From NCBI GenBank assembly GCA_047975205.1, contig JBKEDC010000016.1, positions 14,459-78,458 of the forward strand: 64,000 bases of DNA, in the 5' to 3' direction. Positions within the stretch are counted from its first letter, which is position 1; every line of letters begins with the position of its first letter. This document shows positions 44,901-54,536 of this stretch, piece after piece. Both the position numbers and the translations under genes were made by a program. Under the pieces are notes generated by a model that ran no database searches, was not told the origin of the DNA, and saw nothing but the letters and a program-made list of their open reading frames with translations. This DNA is from JBKEDC01 sp047975205. GTDB lineage: Bacteria; Bacteroidota; Bacteroidia; Bacteroidales; Prolixibacteraceae.

Positions 44901-45151
44901 TATCTTGCGATCAGCGACCGGGTAGCATTATTGCTTTTCTTTTCCTGCAAGATAAAGGGGAGTTTGGTTTTATCTTATCGGTCGTTGAGTATTTTAGTAT
45001 TGCAGTTGCTGAGCACTTTGGCTTCGTTGAGCAACTGAATAAAGATAAGTATCTCGGTAAGGAGATAATAATACACATTGCGGTGTAAATTTCAGTAAGC
45101 TTATACATACAAGTATGCTTCTGTTATCTGCAATTATTGATGATTTACAGT

Positions 45152-45862
45152 TTAGAGCCCCAAATAAAATGGAGCACAAAGGTTAGAGAAGCTTTCATGA
45201 TAATCATTACTATGGGCTTGTCGGATACATAGTTCGCTAATAGTCGGAGCGAGATTAGTTTCTTTGCTTAATTCTATCAGAACCCGGTGGGGTGCTTTAC
45301 TTGGGTTAGATTTTACTCGACATAAACGATGTAAGGAAAGCTCATTTTCTTCTGCTGTCATCGTGATGAGTGGCATTTCTTTAGCCGGGTAAATGAAACT
45401 TATTTTCCCGCCGGGTAACAATAATTCTTGTGCTTTCTTCAACCATAGGCAGAGAGGCAAATTCTCTGCTTGTCTGGCTTTTGTTCTCTCGACATTTCCG
45501 GCGGCTACTTTCTCGGTAAAAAAAGGAGGATTACTCACAACATGATGATATTGTTGTGTACTATCCCATTTTATAAAGTCGGCATGTACAGCATTTATGC
45601 GTTGGTTAAAAGCCGATTGCCTGAAATTGAATTGTGCTTCTCGAATTGCTTTTTTGTCTGTTTCAATAGCTGTAATGTCAGCCTGCAGATTTCGCTGAGC
45701 AAGCATTAGTGCAATTAAACCCGTTCCGGTGCCTAGGTCTAAATAAGAGTTGCCTTCCAATATATCACACCAAGCCCCCAAAATGACGCCATCGAAGCCA
45801 ACTTTCATGGCAGATTGTTCCTGAATAATACTAAATTGTTTGAAATGGAATGGTTTACTCAT
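45152..45862 (-). CDS. trmN6: tRNA1(Val) (adenine-37-N6)-methyltransferase TrmN6
   Basis: SAM-dependent methyltransferase predicted to modify A37 of tRNA-Val. The 236 residues include the SAM-binding DLGTGTG (42-48), an acidic end of strand 2 (AIETD), and the adenine-N6 motif N111-P-P-F-F. The N-terminal FHFKQFSIIQEQSAMKVGFDGVILGAW is typical of YfiC/TrmN6. Its start lies eight bases inside the end of the large MscS gene, so it is translated from the same message. Confidence 0.93.
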   Translation of the reverse strand: MSKPFHFKQFSIIQEQSAMKVGFDGVILGAWCDILEGNSYLDLGTGTGLIALMLAQRNLQADITAIETDKKAIREAQFNFRQSAFNQRINAVHADFIKWDSTQQYHHVVSNPPFFTEKVAAGNVERTKARQAENLPLCLWLKKAQELLLPGGKISFIYPAKEMPLITMTAEENELSLHRLCRVKSNPSKAPHRVLIELSKETNLAPTISELCIRQAHSNDYHESFSNLCAPFYLGL

Positions 45863-48248
45863 GGGTTTGCTTCACTTTCAGACTGCTGTTTTCATTTTGA
45901 ATGATGTGTAAATCTCGTTGAGGGAATGGAATTTCAATACCGGCTTGTTTAAATGCTTTGTCGATGGCTATGCCGATAGCACTTTTAATAACGAGCCCAT
46001 CATTAAAGTGAGTCCAAAACCTAATGCTGAAATCAAGCGAGCTATCTCCAAATCCTGTGAATATAATAGTGGGTTCAGGTTTTTTTATAATGCCTACTTG
46101 CTTATCGATCACATCAGTTAATATTTCTGTTACTTTGTCAAGATCAGTTCCATAAGCCACACCTACTAAGACCTCTTGTCGACGTCGATGGTTGGAGTGC
46201 GTCCAGTTAATCATTTCGTTGGCAAGTAAATTTCCGTTAGGCACGATAACATCGGCACCGTCAAAAGTAGTAATTGTACTGGCTCTGATACCTATTTCTT
46301 TGACTTCGCCCCATAAATTAAGGCTGTGAATTTGCACCATGTCGCCGGCTTTAATAGGGCGTTCGAAAGCAAGAATGATTCCGGATGCCAGATTGTTGAA
46401 AATTGTTTGCAATCCGAAACCTATACCTACACCAAGAGCTCCGAATATAATGGTGATATTGCTGACATCGATATCGGCAGCACCCATGGCAAAAATAACA
46501 CCTACGGCAAATAAGCAAAGTCGCACAAGCATGAGTATAGCTCCGGCAACACCTTTCGATGTGTGGGTGCGAACAAAAATTTCGCCTTCCAATATAAATC
46601 GTATAAATCTGGATATATATATGGTAAGGGCAAATGTTATCACAAAAGCGGCAATATTGCCTAACGATATAGATATGGAACCTAAAGTCCATGATTTACT
46701 TAGAACGACTCCGAGCCAATCATAAATGGACTCGAACACTACGAGACTTTTCGCTGTGAGCATCACCCAAAAGAAAACAAGCAAGGCATGAATTATCTTT
46801 TTTAAGGTGTGAAGAATTTCTTTACTGTGTTCCTCAAAAATATGCAGTCTTCCCAATACTTCATCTTCCACGATGAGTGTAGATATGCTGAAAATGACTT
46901 CGCGTGCACTATAAAGCAACACTGCGCCAAAAACAGCTGTTACTGAACCATTAAAGAATACAGACATGAGATACGTATTGCCCAAGATATTGCAAATGAT
47001 GGAAAAAGAAATAGTTATGATTCCAATGAGAATAAGAGGAAAGCTCAGTGGTAGCTCTAATTCCGGCTTGTTGCGAAGAATATGAATATACATACTAACC
47101 AATAAAACACTATTCGCTAGCATGAATAATCGATTAATAATAATTAAATCGCTTAGCATATTGGTGGCAATTACAATGGCAACGGTTGCTACGGCGAAGA
47201 CAAAGTATTGAATGGGCAGCTTGCGCCAAAGTAGAGGGAATAACGTTAAAGTAGGAATAAACAAAGCTATTTGCAAGATGTATCGGATAAGGGCAGGGGC
47301 ATTCGGATAATTGATTTGAGTGAGCAAAGTGCTCATAAATAGGGCCGTAATTATCGGGTGGGGGATGTTTTTATTTTTTTTGTCTTTATTGTTGATTTTC
47401 CTCAAGTTGCGATGAATGTGAAGTATAAATGCTGCAATGATGGCAAAGCTGATAAACCAAAATAGGAATAAATGGTTATAGGTGTCTTTGTATGCAATGA
47501 GAGAAAACTTTTTGGTGCGTAAAGAGCTTTTAATTTTATCGAAAATGGAGGTGGAATCAGAATGCAAGGTGTGCATTTCCCATATGGGAAGACTATTGCT
47601 GCTATATATTTGTGTGCGGTAGTCGTCGAGCCTTTTTTTAACCTTAGTGTGTACTTCTTCAAGCGATAATATTGCATTTGTTATTTCATCTTGATGATAT
47701 AACAGTTCCTTATTTTGAGTGGATAGCAATACGATGGCACTATCAAGTTCGTGTGTATTTTTATTAATTCGGTCAATTAAGCTTTCCGGAAGTTCGCTTA
47801 AAGAGTCGGCTGCCAACGTGTTCTCCCAACGCCTTTTTTGCAAACGAGCTTGTTTTAAATTAGAGTCAACAAGATTTGTCTTATCACTTATGTTTTGACG
47901 CATCTTATTGAGTTCATCGTGTTCCTTGCGTAATGCAATTTGCAGATTCTCTGTCTGCTTAGCATCTAGATTATTTATTTTATCATCAGCTAGGTAATTG
48001 TTTATTTTATTTATTTTCTCTATTTCAGCAAGTTTCACAGAGTCAAGAGAAGCGGTGTGTTCGGTAGAGCCTAATTGGGCATATACTGTTCTTAAGAAAC
48101 GCTGTGTGTTCTCGGTTTCTATACTAATCTGATTAATTTGGAAAGGTGTGCCGGCTAATGAATCAGCTTGGGTAGCAACAGCTTGGGCATCAAACCCGGA
48201 TAATCCTATGAATAAGAAAAGTAGGATAAAGTGTGCAATTAGTTTCAT
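45855..48248 (-). CDS. Large mechanosensitive channel (MscS superfamily, periplasmic coiled-coil)
   Basis: A 797-residue channel. It has a signal peptide (1-24), a periplasmic alpha-helical coiled-coil region (about 25-235), then about 10-11 membrane helices. The last of these is the MscS pore helix (IIFGALGVGIGFGLQTIFNNLASG). The conserved beta domain (IKAGDMVQI) follows, then a C-terminal cage ending in IPFPQRDLHII. The architecture is like MscK or YbdG-type large channels but without a clear K+-dependence domain. trmN6 overlaps its 3' end. The gene is divergent from panB. Confidence 0.93.
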   Translation of the reverse strand: MKLIAHFILLFLFIGLSGFDAQAVATQADSLAGTPFQINQISIETENTQRFLRTVYAQLGSTEHTASLDSVKLAEIEKINKINNYLADDKINNLDAKQTENLQIALRKEHDELNKMRQNISDKTNLVDSNLKQARLQKRRWENTLAADSLSELPESLIDRINKNTHELDSAIVLLSTQNKELLYHQDEITNAILSLEEVHTKVKKRLDDYRTQIYSSNSLPIWEMHTLHSDSTSIFDKIKSSLRTKKFSLIAYKDTYNHLFLFWFISFAIIAAFILHIHRNLRKINNKDKKNKNIPHPIITALFMSTLLTQINYPNAPALIRYILQIALFIPTLTLFPLLWRKLPIQYFVFAVATVAIVIATNMLSDLIIINRLFMLANSVLLVSMYIHILRNKPELELPLSFPLILIGIITISFSIICNILGNTYLMSVFFNGSVTAVFGAVLLYSAREVIFSISTLIVEDEVLGRLHIFEEHSKEILHTLKKIIHALLVFFWVMLTAKSLVVFESIYDWLGVVLSKSWTLGSISISLGNIAAFVITFALTIYISRFIRFILEGEIFVRTHTSKGVAGAILMLVRLCLFAVGVIFAMGAADIDVSNITIIFGALGVGIGFGLQTIFNNLASGIILAFERPIKAGDMVQIHSLNLWGEVKEIGIRASTITTFDGADVIVPNGNLLANEMINWTHSNHRRRQEVLVGVAYGTDLDKVTEILTDVIDKQVGIIKKPEPTIIFTGFGDSSLDFSIRFWTHFNDGLVIKSAIGIAIDKAFKQAGIEIPFPQRDLHIIQNENSSLKVKQTHE

Positions 48249-48482
48249 GAGTTGACTATGATAAAGTTACCACAAATATAATTTTTTTCGATAAGCCTGC
48301 CCATTGCTTGAAAATCTTTTATTTAATCTGCCGATCGCTGCTCTGCTAAGCTAACTACCTTGGAGATTAGATTTGCCTAATGAACCTCAGCAGATAAATA
48401 GATATTCATTGTTAAATATGACGTTTCTCCACTTATCCTTTCAATAAAAGTGACTTAATTTGCAACATTATTCAAAAAATAG

Positions 48483-49304
48483 ATGAAAATGTCAGTACAC
48501 AGCGAAATAAAAAGAGTAACTACACATGTGCTATCAGCAATGAAGCTTAGGGGTGAGAAAATTTCTATGCTTACCAGTTATGATTATAGTATGGCAAAAT
48601 TAGTTGACCAAGCAGGAATTGATGTCATTTTGGTGGGCGACTCTGCAGCTAATGTTATGGTGGGCTATGAAACAACGCTACCTATGACACTCGACAATAT
48701 GATTTTCATGGCTTCTTCTGTTCGCCGTGCAGTAAATCGAGCTTTAGTTGTAGTCGATTTGCCATTCGGTACGTATCAGGGAGACAGCAAGATGGCGTTG
48801 AAGTCAGCTATTAGAATTATGAAAGAAACTGCTGCCGATGCTATTAAAATGGAAGGTGGTGAGGAAATTATAGACTCGGTAAAACGTATTATTTCGGCAG
48901 GTATCCCGGTAATGGGGCATTTGGGATTAATGCCACAATCTATTAATAAATATGGTACATATGCTGTTCGTGCTAAAGACGAAGAAGAAGCAAATCGACT
49001 AATTTCAGATGCTAAATTATTAGAGGCAGCAGGTTGTTTCGCTGTTGTTTTAGAAAAGATTCCTGCAGAACTAGGTACACAAGTAGCAGAAAAGCTTCGA
49101 GTTCCGGTAATCGGAATCGGTGCAGGCAGTGGGGTTGATGGTCAAGTATTGGTGGTGCATGATATGCTGGGTATTACGCAAGCATTTTCTCCAAAGTTCC
49201 TACGTCGTTATATGAACTTAGGTGATGATATTCGAAATGCAGTATCTCATTATGTAGCTGATGTTAAAGCAAAAGAGTTTCCAAATGAAACAGAGCAATA
49301 TTAA
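48483..49304 (+). CDS. panB: 3-methyl-2-oxobutanoate hydroxymethyltransferase PanB
   Basis: Adds a hydroxymethyl group from methylene-tetrahydrofolate to alpha-ketoisovalerate, the first step of pantothenate and CoA synthesis. The 273-residue length is normal. Family motifs are visible: KISMLTSYDYSMAKLVDQAGID, LVGDSAANVMVGYETTLPMTLD, DLPFGTYQGD, the catalytic Glu region VLEKIPAELG, and IGIGAGSGVDGQVLVVHDMLG. Other pan genes are not in the window. A one-mismatch -7 box (TTAATTTG, 48455-48462) lies upstream. A pseudouridine synthase gene follows after 48 bases. Confidence 0.96.
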   Translation: MKMSVHSEIKRVTTHVLSAMKLRGEKISMLTSYDYSMAKLVDQAGIDVILVGDSAANVMVGYETTLPMTLDNMIFMASSVRRAVNRALVVVDLPFGTYQGDSKMALKSAIRIMKETAADAIKMEGGEEIIDSVKRIISAGIPVMGHLGLMPQSINKYGTYAVRAKDEEEANRLISDAKLLEAAGCFAVVLEKIPAELGTQVAEKLRVPVIGIGAGSGVDGQVLVVHDMLGITQAFSPKFLRRYMNLGDDIRNAVSHYVADVKAKEFPNETEQY

Positions 49305-49352
49305 AACAACGAATCTCCAAATAAATTAGCTTACTTAAATCAAAGAAACGAT

Positions 49353-50054
49353 ATGAAAGTAATATATGAAGATAATCACCTTATTGCAATAAATAAGGAG
49401 TGTGGCGAAATTGTGCAGGGTGATAAAACGGGCGACACTACGCTCATCGACCAAGTAAAAGCTTATATCAAGAAGAAATACAATAAGCCGGGCGATGTAT
49501 ATTTGGGTTCTCCGCATCGTTTAGACAGACCAACAAGTGGAATTGTGCTTTTTGCCAGAACAAGCAAGGCGCTTACTCGCTTGAATGAAATGTTTCAGCA
49601 AAAAGATGGAATTCGAAAAACATATTGGGCAGTAGTTGATGCCCTTCCGGATAATATGTCGGATCATTTAGAAGATTATTTGTGGAAAGATGAAGCCCGC
49701 AATAAAAGCTTCGTGGGGAAAAATCGTAAGAATTCTCGTTTATGCTCGTTGAATTATGAACATCGTGCCAGTTTGAATCGCTATCACCTGTTGGAAATTG
49801 AATTAGAAACAGGTCGGCACCACCAGATACGAGTGCAATTGGCAAACATTGGTTGCCATGTAAAAGGTGATTTAAAGTATGGAGCACTACGAAGCAATGA
49901 AAATGGAGGAATCCATCTTCATGCTCGTAAATTAGAATTTATACATCCTGTACGCAAAGAACCAATTAAGATTGTAGCTGACCCACCTAAAAAAGACCCT
50001 ATCTGGGATGAGCTTATTCAGATCAAAGATTTGAAGGAAAAATCAAGTTATTGA
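49353..50054 (+). CDS. RluA-family pseudouridine synthase
   Basis: Predicted to isomerise uridine to pseudouridine in rRNA or tRNA. The 233-residue protein has the RluA-family signature HRLDRPTSGIVLFA with catalytic D58, the RKTYWAVVD strand, and the LETGRHHQIRVQLANIG motif. It lacks an S4 RNA-binding domain, so it is the short type. The exact target nucleotide cannot be read from the sequence. Its 3' end overlaps the end of the convergent cdd gene by seven bases. Confidence 0.92.
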   Translation: MKVIYEDNHLIAINKECGEIVQGDKTGDTTLIDQVKAYIKKKYNKPGDVYLGSPHRLDRPTSGIVLFARTSKALTRLNEMFQQKDGIRKTYWAVVDALPDNMSDHLEDYLWKDEARNKSFVGKNRKNSRLCSLNYEHRASLNRYHLLEIELETGRHHQIRVQLANIGCHVKGDLKYGALRSNENGGIHLHARKLEFIHPVRKEPIKIVADPPKKDPIWDELIQIKDLKEKSSY

Positions 50055-50533
50055 TTGAGGGAATGGGCATCAAATCCTAATGGCAAAATATCAAGGGCAT
50101 TACTGATTTCAGTGATGCCTTCTTTGCTGTCTAATAGAATGCGAATAGGTTTGCCTTGACGATTCTGAAATTCTGCCAGAGCTTGTCGGCAAATTCCGCA
50201 AGGACTTAATCCTCTGGCTTTTTCCTCATTTTGATTAATGGCAGTAATGGCTATACAATCGATAGTGGACTCTGCTCGATTAGCTCCAATCCAGTTTAAG
50301 GCCGATCGTTCGGCACATGTACCTGCCGGAGTTGCCGCATTCTCCTGATTGCTGCCTAAGATAACTTCACCATTAGAAAGAAGTACTGCAGCTCCCACTT
50401 TAAAATTAGAGTAAGGAGCATAAGCTGTGCTTGTAGCTTTTCGGGCCCGAAGAATTAAGTCTGTATCTCCGGCTACTAATTCTTTTTCGGAACTATAAAC
50501 GTTTAATTGTATTTTTATTTCTTTTGTATTCAT
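50048..50533 (-). CDS. cdd: Cytidine deaminase
   Basis: Zinc enzyme that deaminates cytidine and deoxycytidine in pyrimidine salvage. The 161-residue protein has the zinc site C73-A-E75 (catalytic Glu) and P-C112-G-I-C115-R-Q. YAPYSNFKVGAAV and NQENAATPAGTCAERSA are also diagnostic. It is the small homotetrameric type. It overlaps the pseudouridine synthase gene tail to tail by seven bases and is divergent from the GH73 gene. Confidence 0.95.
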   Translation of the reverse strand: MNTKEIKIQLNVYSSEKELVAGDTDLILRARKATSTAYAPYSNFKVGAAVLLSNGEVILGSNQENAATPAGTCAERSALNWIGANRAESTIDCIAITAINQNEEKARGLSPCGICRQALAEFQNRQGKPIRILLDSKEGITEISNALDILPLGFDAHSLNQ

Positions 50534-50550
50534 AATTTGTGCATTTTGCT

Positions 50551-50558
50551 CAAATATA
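50551..50558 (-). promoter_or_regulatory. -7 box for cdd
   Basis: On the minus strand TATATTTG matches TAnnTTTG, 17 bases before the cdd ATG; no -33 element at the usual spacing. Confidence 0.5.
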
Positions 50559-50596
50559 TGATTTTTGTAAACAGGTAATGGTATTAATGGAGATAT

Positions 50597-51550
50597 ATGT
50601 GTAAGAGATTTTTATTGTTCGTTGTTTTGGTGATGGGATTGCAGACTGTTTGGGCGCAGCGCATATATAGCAGAACAGATTATATAAACATGCATGCTCA
50701 TACTGCTGTTGAAGAAATGTTTCGCTCAGGAGTTCCTGCAAGTATCACACTTGCACAGGGGTGTTTGGAGAGTGGAAATGGGAATAGCGAGCTGAGTTTA
50801 AAATCAAATAATCATTTCGGAATTAAATGCCATGGGTGGAGCGGTAAAGGAATGCGCTATGATGATGATGCTCCCAATGAATGCTTCCGAGTATATAATT
50901 CAGTTGCCGATTCGTATGCTGATCATAGTGATTTCTTGGTGAATAATATACGTTATGCATTTTTGTTTAACTTAAAAACGACCGATTATAAGGGTTGGGC
51001 TCATGGCTTAAAGAAAGCAGGTTATGCTACTGACCCGAAATATGCTCACCGCTTAATAAACATTATTGAAGAAAACAACCTGAGCAAATATGATAAGATG
51101 AGTCCCAAAGATTTAAAGCACAGTAATCTACCGGAAGAGACTAAGCAGGTAAAACAAGAAACGACGATAAATACAGCGGTATCAGCTACATCAACTACTA
51201 CTGCAGGAGTATTTAAGAACAATGATTGCAATGCAATTTATGTGCAACCCGGAGATTCTCCCCAAAGCATTGCTCATAAGTATCAGTTGAATCTCTGGGA
51301 AATTTACAAATACAATGATTTTCCTAAAAACCATAGAATTACCCGAGGAGAGATCATTTATTTGCAGCAAAAAAAGAAAAAGGCAAAAAAAGCGCATAAA
51401 TACCACACAATTCAAGCCGGCGAGAGCCTACATTCTATCTCTCAGAAGTATGGGATTCGTTTGGCAAACTTATATAAGCTTAACAAGCTTAATGCAAAGT
51501 CAAAGATTGAGGTTGGTCAGAAATTATCTTTGCGAAAAAAAATGAGATAA
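50597..51550 (+). CDS. GH73 endo-beta-N-acetylglucosaminidase with two LysM domains
   Basis: Peptidoglycan hydrolase of 317 residues. A signal peptide (1-20) is followed by a glucosaminidase (FlgJ/LytB-like) domain with catalytic E58 in AQGCLESGNGNSELS, then NNHFGIKCHGW and the YADHSDFLV segment. A Thr/Ser-rich linker and two LysM domains (about 212-256 and 270-314) would hold it to the cell wall. It probably trims glycan strands during growth or daughter-cell separation. A one-mismatch -7 box (GATTTTTG) is at 50560-50567. Confidence 0.93.
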   Translation: MCKRFLLFVVLVMGLQTVWAQRIYSRTDYINMHAHTAVEEMFRSGVPASITLAQGCLESGNGNSELSLKSNNHFGIKCHGWSGKGMRYDDDAPNECFRVYNSVADSYADHSDFLVNNIRYAFLFNLKTTDYKGWAHGLKKAGYATDPKYAHRLINIIEENNLSKYDKMSPKDLKHSNLPEETKQVKQETTINTAVSATSTTTAGVFKNNDCNAIYVQPGDSPQSIAHKYQLNLWEIYKYNDFPKNHRITRGEIIYLQQKKKKAKKAHKYHTIQAGESLHSISQKYGIRLANLYKLNKLNAKSKIEVGQKLSLRKKMR

Positions 51551-51592
51551 TCAAAAGCAAAGGGTAATATTAGTAATAATAAGCTATTTAAG

Positions 51593-51600
51593 TATATTTG
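51593..51600 (+). promoter_or_regulatory. -7 box for the DUF4199-GT2 unit
   Basis: TATATTTG, an exact match, 17 bases before the DUF4199 ATG. No TTTG at the usual upstream distance. Confidence 0.5.
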
Positions 51601-51616
51601 AAAAAAATAAGACAAA

Positions 51617-52168
51617 ATGAATAATTTGAGTTCCACTTCCAATAGAAAAGGCTCTGAATTCTGGACAAGCATTCTTACGTATGGATTAATTATTGGCGGA
51701 AGTATTGTATTGTCGGACTTAATCATGGTGCATCTTCTAGGATTCCAAGATAATATATTAGCTTCTGTGTGCTCTGTTATTGGAGTATATTTTTCACAAA
51801 AGTATTATCGAGATACACACGGTGGCTATATTACTTATGGTAAGGCTTTAAAGTTTGGAACTTTTGCAATGGGAGCAGCCGGGGTTATCCGAGGACTGTA
51901 CACGGTATTAATGTTTAAATTTGTACCCGGATTATGGGATAAAGTAATACTTTTGGTTGAAGAAGCTTATGTCAATATGGGAATGTCGGATGCAGATGTT
52001 GCAACTATGTTAAACCCGATAAAAGAAGGCATCAGTCCGTTTGCCATTGCCATCTCTTTTGTTATGGCTTCTATGTTCTCCGGTTTTTTTATTTCTTTGT
52101 TGTCATCAGTGTTTATAAAGCGTAGTAATCCTGATTCTTTTAATGATGCCATGAATGGCGCAAAATAA
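51617..52168 (+). CDS. DUF4199-family membrane protein
   Basis: A 183-residue protein with about four membrane helices and short loops, matching the Bacteroidota family DUF4199 (YGLIIGGSIVLSDLIMV near the start, GGYITYGKALKFG in the middle). The function is unknown. It lies five bases before a GT2 glycosyltransferase gene, a pairing I recall in many Bacteroidales genomes. A role in the same lipid-linked sugar step is therefore plausible but unproven. Confidence 0.8.
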   Translation: MNNLSSTSNRKGSEFWTSILTYGLIIGGSIVLSDLIMVHLLGFQDNILASVCSVIGVYFSQKYYRDTHGGYITYGKALKFGTFAMGAAGVIRGLYTVLMFKFVPGLWDKVILLVEEAYVNMGMSDADVATMLNPIKEGISPFAIAISFVMASMFSGFFISLLSSVFIKRSNPDSFNDAMNGAK

Positions 52169-52173
52169 TACAA

Positions 52174-53151
52174 ATGAGCTTTCGAGAAAAACCAAGTTTG
52201 GATATATCTATTGTCGTCCCTTTACTGAATGAAGCAGAATCATTACCTGAACTTTCAGCATGGATTCATAAAGTGCTTACCGCACATAATTTCAGCTATG
52301 AAGTACTCTTTATTGACGATGGAAGCAGTGATAACTCATGGGAAGTTATTGAGAAGTTGAGCCGATCAGATACGGCAATTAAAGGAATTAAGTTTCGTAG
52401 GAATTATGGAAAATCGGCAGCATTACACACCGGATTTCAGAAAATAAAAGGTAAGGTGGTAATTACCATGGATGCTGATCTGCAAGATAGCCCGGAAGAA
52501 ATACCGGAGTTTTATCGTATGATTGTAGATGAGGGCTATGACCTTGTTTCCGGTTGGAAAAAGAAAAGATATGATCCGGTGTTGTCGAAAAATATCCCCA
52601 GCAAGATTTTTAATTGGGTGGCAAGACAAGCATCAGGTATTAAGCTTCATGATTTTAATTGTGGACTGAAAGCTTATCGCTACCAAGTAGTAAAGAGTAT
52701 TGAAGTATATGGTGATATGCATAGGTATATACCGGTTATTGCAAAATGGGCAGGATTCAAGAAGATTGGAGAAAAGGTGGTAATACATCAGGAAAGAAAA
52801 TACGGAACTACAAAATTCGGAGTTGAGCGTTTTATTCGTGGGCCTTTAGACTTACTGTCGGTAATTTTTATCGCAAAATTTAGTAAACGGCCTATGCATT
52901 TTTTTGGTTTGATTGGCTTTGCATTTTTCTTTTTTGGAACAATATCCGCCACGTGGTTGGGTGTAGGCAAACTGATAGCTATACACCAAGGGCTACATGC
53001 CCCATTGGTTACTGATAGTCCATACTTTTACATTGCTTTAGTGACCATGATTATTGGCTGTCAATTATTCATGACCGGATTCATTGCAGAATTAGTGTCT
53101 CGACAATCATCAGCAAGGAATAAATACTTAATTGATGAAGAAATGCTTTAG
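52174..53151 (+). CDS. GT2 glycosyltransferase, polyprenyl-phosphate type (GtrB/DPM1-like)
   Basis: A 325-residue enzyme expected to move a sugar from a nucleotide donor to a polyprenyl phosphate. The GT-A domain has VVPLLNEAESLPEL, IDDGSSDNS, the DADLQD metal motif and the FNCGLKAYR segment. Two C-terminal membrane helices follow (about 245-275 and 285-310), as in GtrB and ArnC-like enzymes. It follows DUF4199 by five bases. The sugar and the final acceptor glycan cannot be deduced. Confidence 0.92.
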   Translation: MSFREKPSLDISIVVPLLNEAESLPELSAWIHKVLTAHNFSYEVLFIDDGSSDNSWEVIEKLSRSDTAIKGIKFRRNYGKSAALHTGFQKIKGKVVITMDADLQDSPEEIPEFYRMIVDEGYDLVSGWKKKRYDPVLSKNIPSKIFNWVARQASGIKLHDFNCGLKAYRYQVVKSIEVYGDMHRYIPVIAKWAGFKKIGEKVVIHQERKYGTTKFGVERFIRGPLDLLSVIFIAKFSKRPMHFFGLIGFAFFFFGTISATWLGVGKLIAIHQGLHAPLVTDSPYFYIALVTMIIGCQLFMTGFIAELVSRQSSARNKYLIDEEML

Positions 53152-53180
53152 CCACAAAAAACAAATTAATACATACATCT

Positions 53181-54515
53181 GTGATCAAAAAGAAACTAAA
53201 TAATTTCCCCTTATCGCCGGCTAAGAGCGATATCTTCTATGGATGGTTTATTCTTTTCTTTGGTACATTTGGTGTGCTTATGAGTGGCCCGGGGCAAACA
53301 CCGGGCATAGCTACTTTTACCGATCACTTTATTAAGGCTTCCGGTATTGCAAAAGATCAACTCAGTATATGTTATCTGATAGGAACAGTATTTAGTTCTC
53401 TTTTACTTACTTATATTGGCAAACTTTACGATCGTTTAGGAGCTCGTTGGGTGGCTATGTTGGCGGGGGGCTTAATGGGCTTGATGGTGCTTTATTTGAG
53501 TCAGACAGATCGAATAGCGCAGCAGCTGGGAATTATGCTTCATCTGACGTCTGGTGATTTGATGGTGACTTTTATTATGCTGTCGATTGGATTTTTTTTG
53601 CTTCGTTTATCGGGTCAAGGAGCTTTAACCCTAGTTTCTCGGAATATGATTATGAAATGGTTTGTTGCCAGAAGGGGTTGGGTGTGTGGCGTCAGTAATG
53701 CATTTGTAGCGGTTGGATTTTTTTTGGTTCCTTACTTTTTTGATAAATTGATACAATCTCTTGGTTGGCGGGAAGCGTGGATATATGTGGGAGCTTTTTC
53801 GCTATTTGTCTTTGTCTTTGTATCTTTTGTTTTTTTTAGAGATAATCCTGAAGATTGCGAATTAGAACCCGATGGAGCAATGGATATGTCGTATGGAAAC
53901 ATGGAACTCAAATTAAAAGAGCAAAAACAATTTACATTGAAGGAAGTTCGACAAACGCCAATCTTCTGGATTTATGCTATTCCTTTAGCTATGTATGCGC
54001 TGATTGTATCCGGATTAGTCTTCAACGTAGATTCTGTTTTTGAGAAAGCGAATATGTTGCATGAAGATGCAATCTTTTTATTTTTTCCGGTAGCCATTAT
54101 TTCAGTTATCGTAGCACTCGCAGGAGGCTATTTGAGCGATCAAGTTCGCTTAAAGTATATTCTGATTCTATTTTTGGGCAGTTTGGCAGTTTTTGCTCTA
54201 AGTTTAACTTTTTTGAAGAATCAGGGGGCATATATCTTATTAATTTTGTCTTACGGTGTATCAACAGGATTATATTTTTTATTAATTGGAATTACTTGGC
54301 CAAGATTCTTTGGAATCACGCACCTCGGAGCTATAAGTGGTTTGAGCATGTCGTTGGTCATGTTCTTTAGTGCATTAGGGCCTATTTTATTTAGAAATTC
54401 GCTCATGCTGTTCGGTTCCTATGCTTATGCAACAGCTTTATGTGTAGTGATTTGTATAATAGGATTTTTTCTAGCCATAAAAACAAAAAATCCACAAGAA
54501 GATTTAGATAATTAA
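53181..54515 (+). CDS. MFS transporter
   Basis: A 444-residue, 12-helix major facilitator protein starting at a GTG. The layout (FYGWFILFFGTFGVLMSGPGQTPGIATFTD, LYDRLGARWVAMLAGG, VSRNMIMKWFVARRGWVCGVSNA, LGWREAWIYVG) resembles the OFA/monocarboxylate-type MFS group. The substrate is unknown. It lies 29 bases after the GT2 gene and 21 bases before the aminopeptidase P gene, so all four genes from DUF4199 on may form one operon. Confidence 0.85.
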   Translation: MIKKKLNNFPLSPAKSDIFYGWFILFFGTFGVLMSGPGQTPGIATFTDHFIKASGIAKDQLSICYLIGTVFSSLLLTYIGKLYDRLGARWVAMLAGGLMGLMVLYLSQTDRIAQQLGIMLHLTSGDLMVTFIMLSIGFFLLRLSGQGALTLVSRNMIMKWFVARRGWVCGVSNAFVAVGFFLVPYFFDKLIQSLGWREAWIYVGAFSLFVFVFVSFVFFRDNPEDCELEPDGAMDMSYGNMELKLKEQKQFTLKEVRQTPIFWIYAIPLAMYALIVSGLVFNVDSVFEKANMLHEDAIFLFFPVAIISVIVALAGGYLSDQVRLKYILILFLGSLAVFALSLTFLKNQGAYILLILSYGVSTGLYFLLIGITWPRFFGITHLGAISGLSMSLVMFFSALGPILFRNSLMLFGSYAYATALCVVICIIGFFLAIKTKNPQEDLDN

Positions 54516-54536
54516 CCTCATATAATACATAATACG

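Noticed and set aside
44901..45151. Several short overlapping frames on both strands between the antiporter and trmN6 genes
   Set aside because: No motif, no ribosome-binding or promoter support; the region holds only a weak CAGTTGCT/AGCAACTG inverted repeat.
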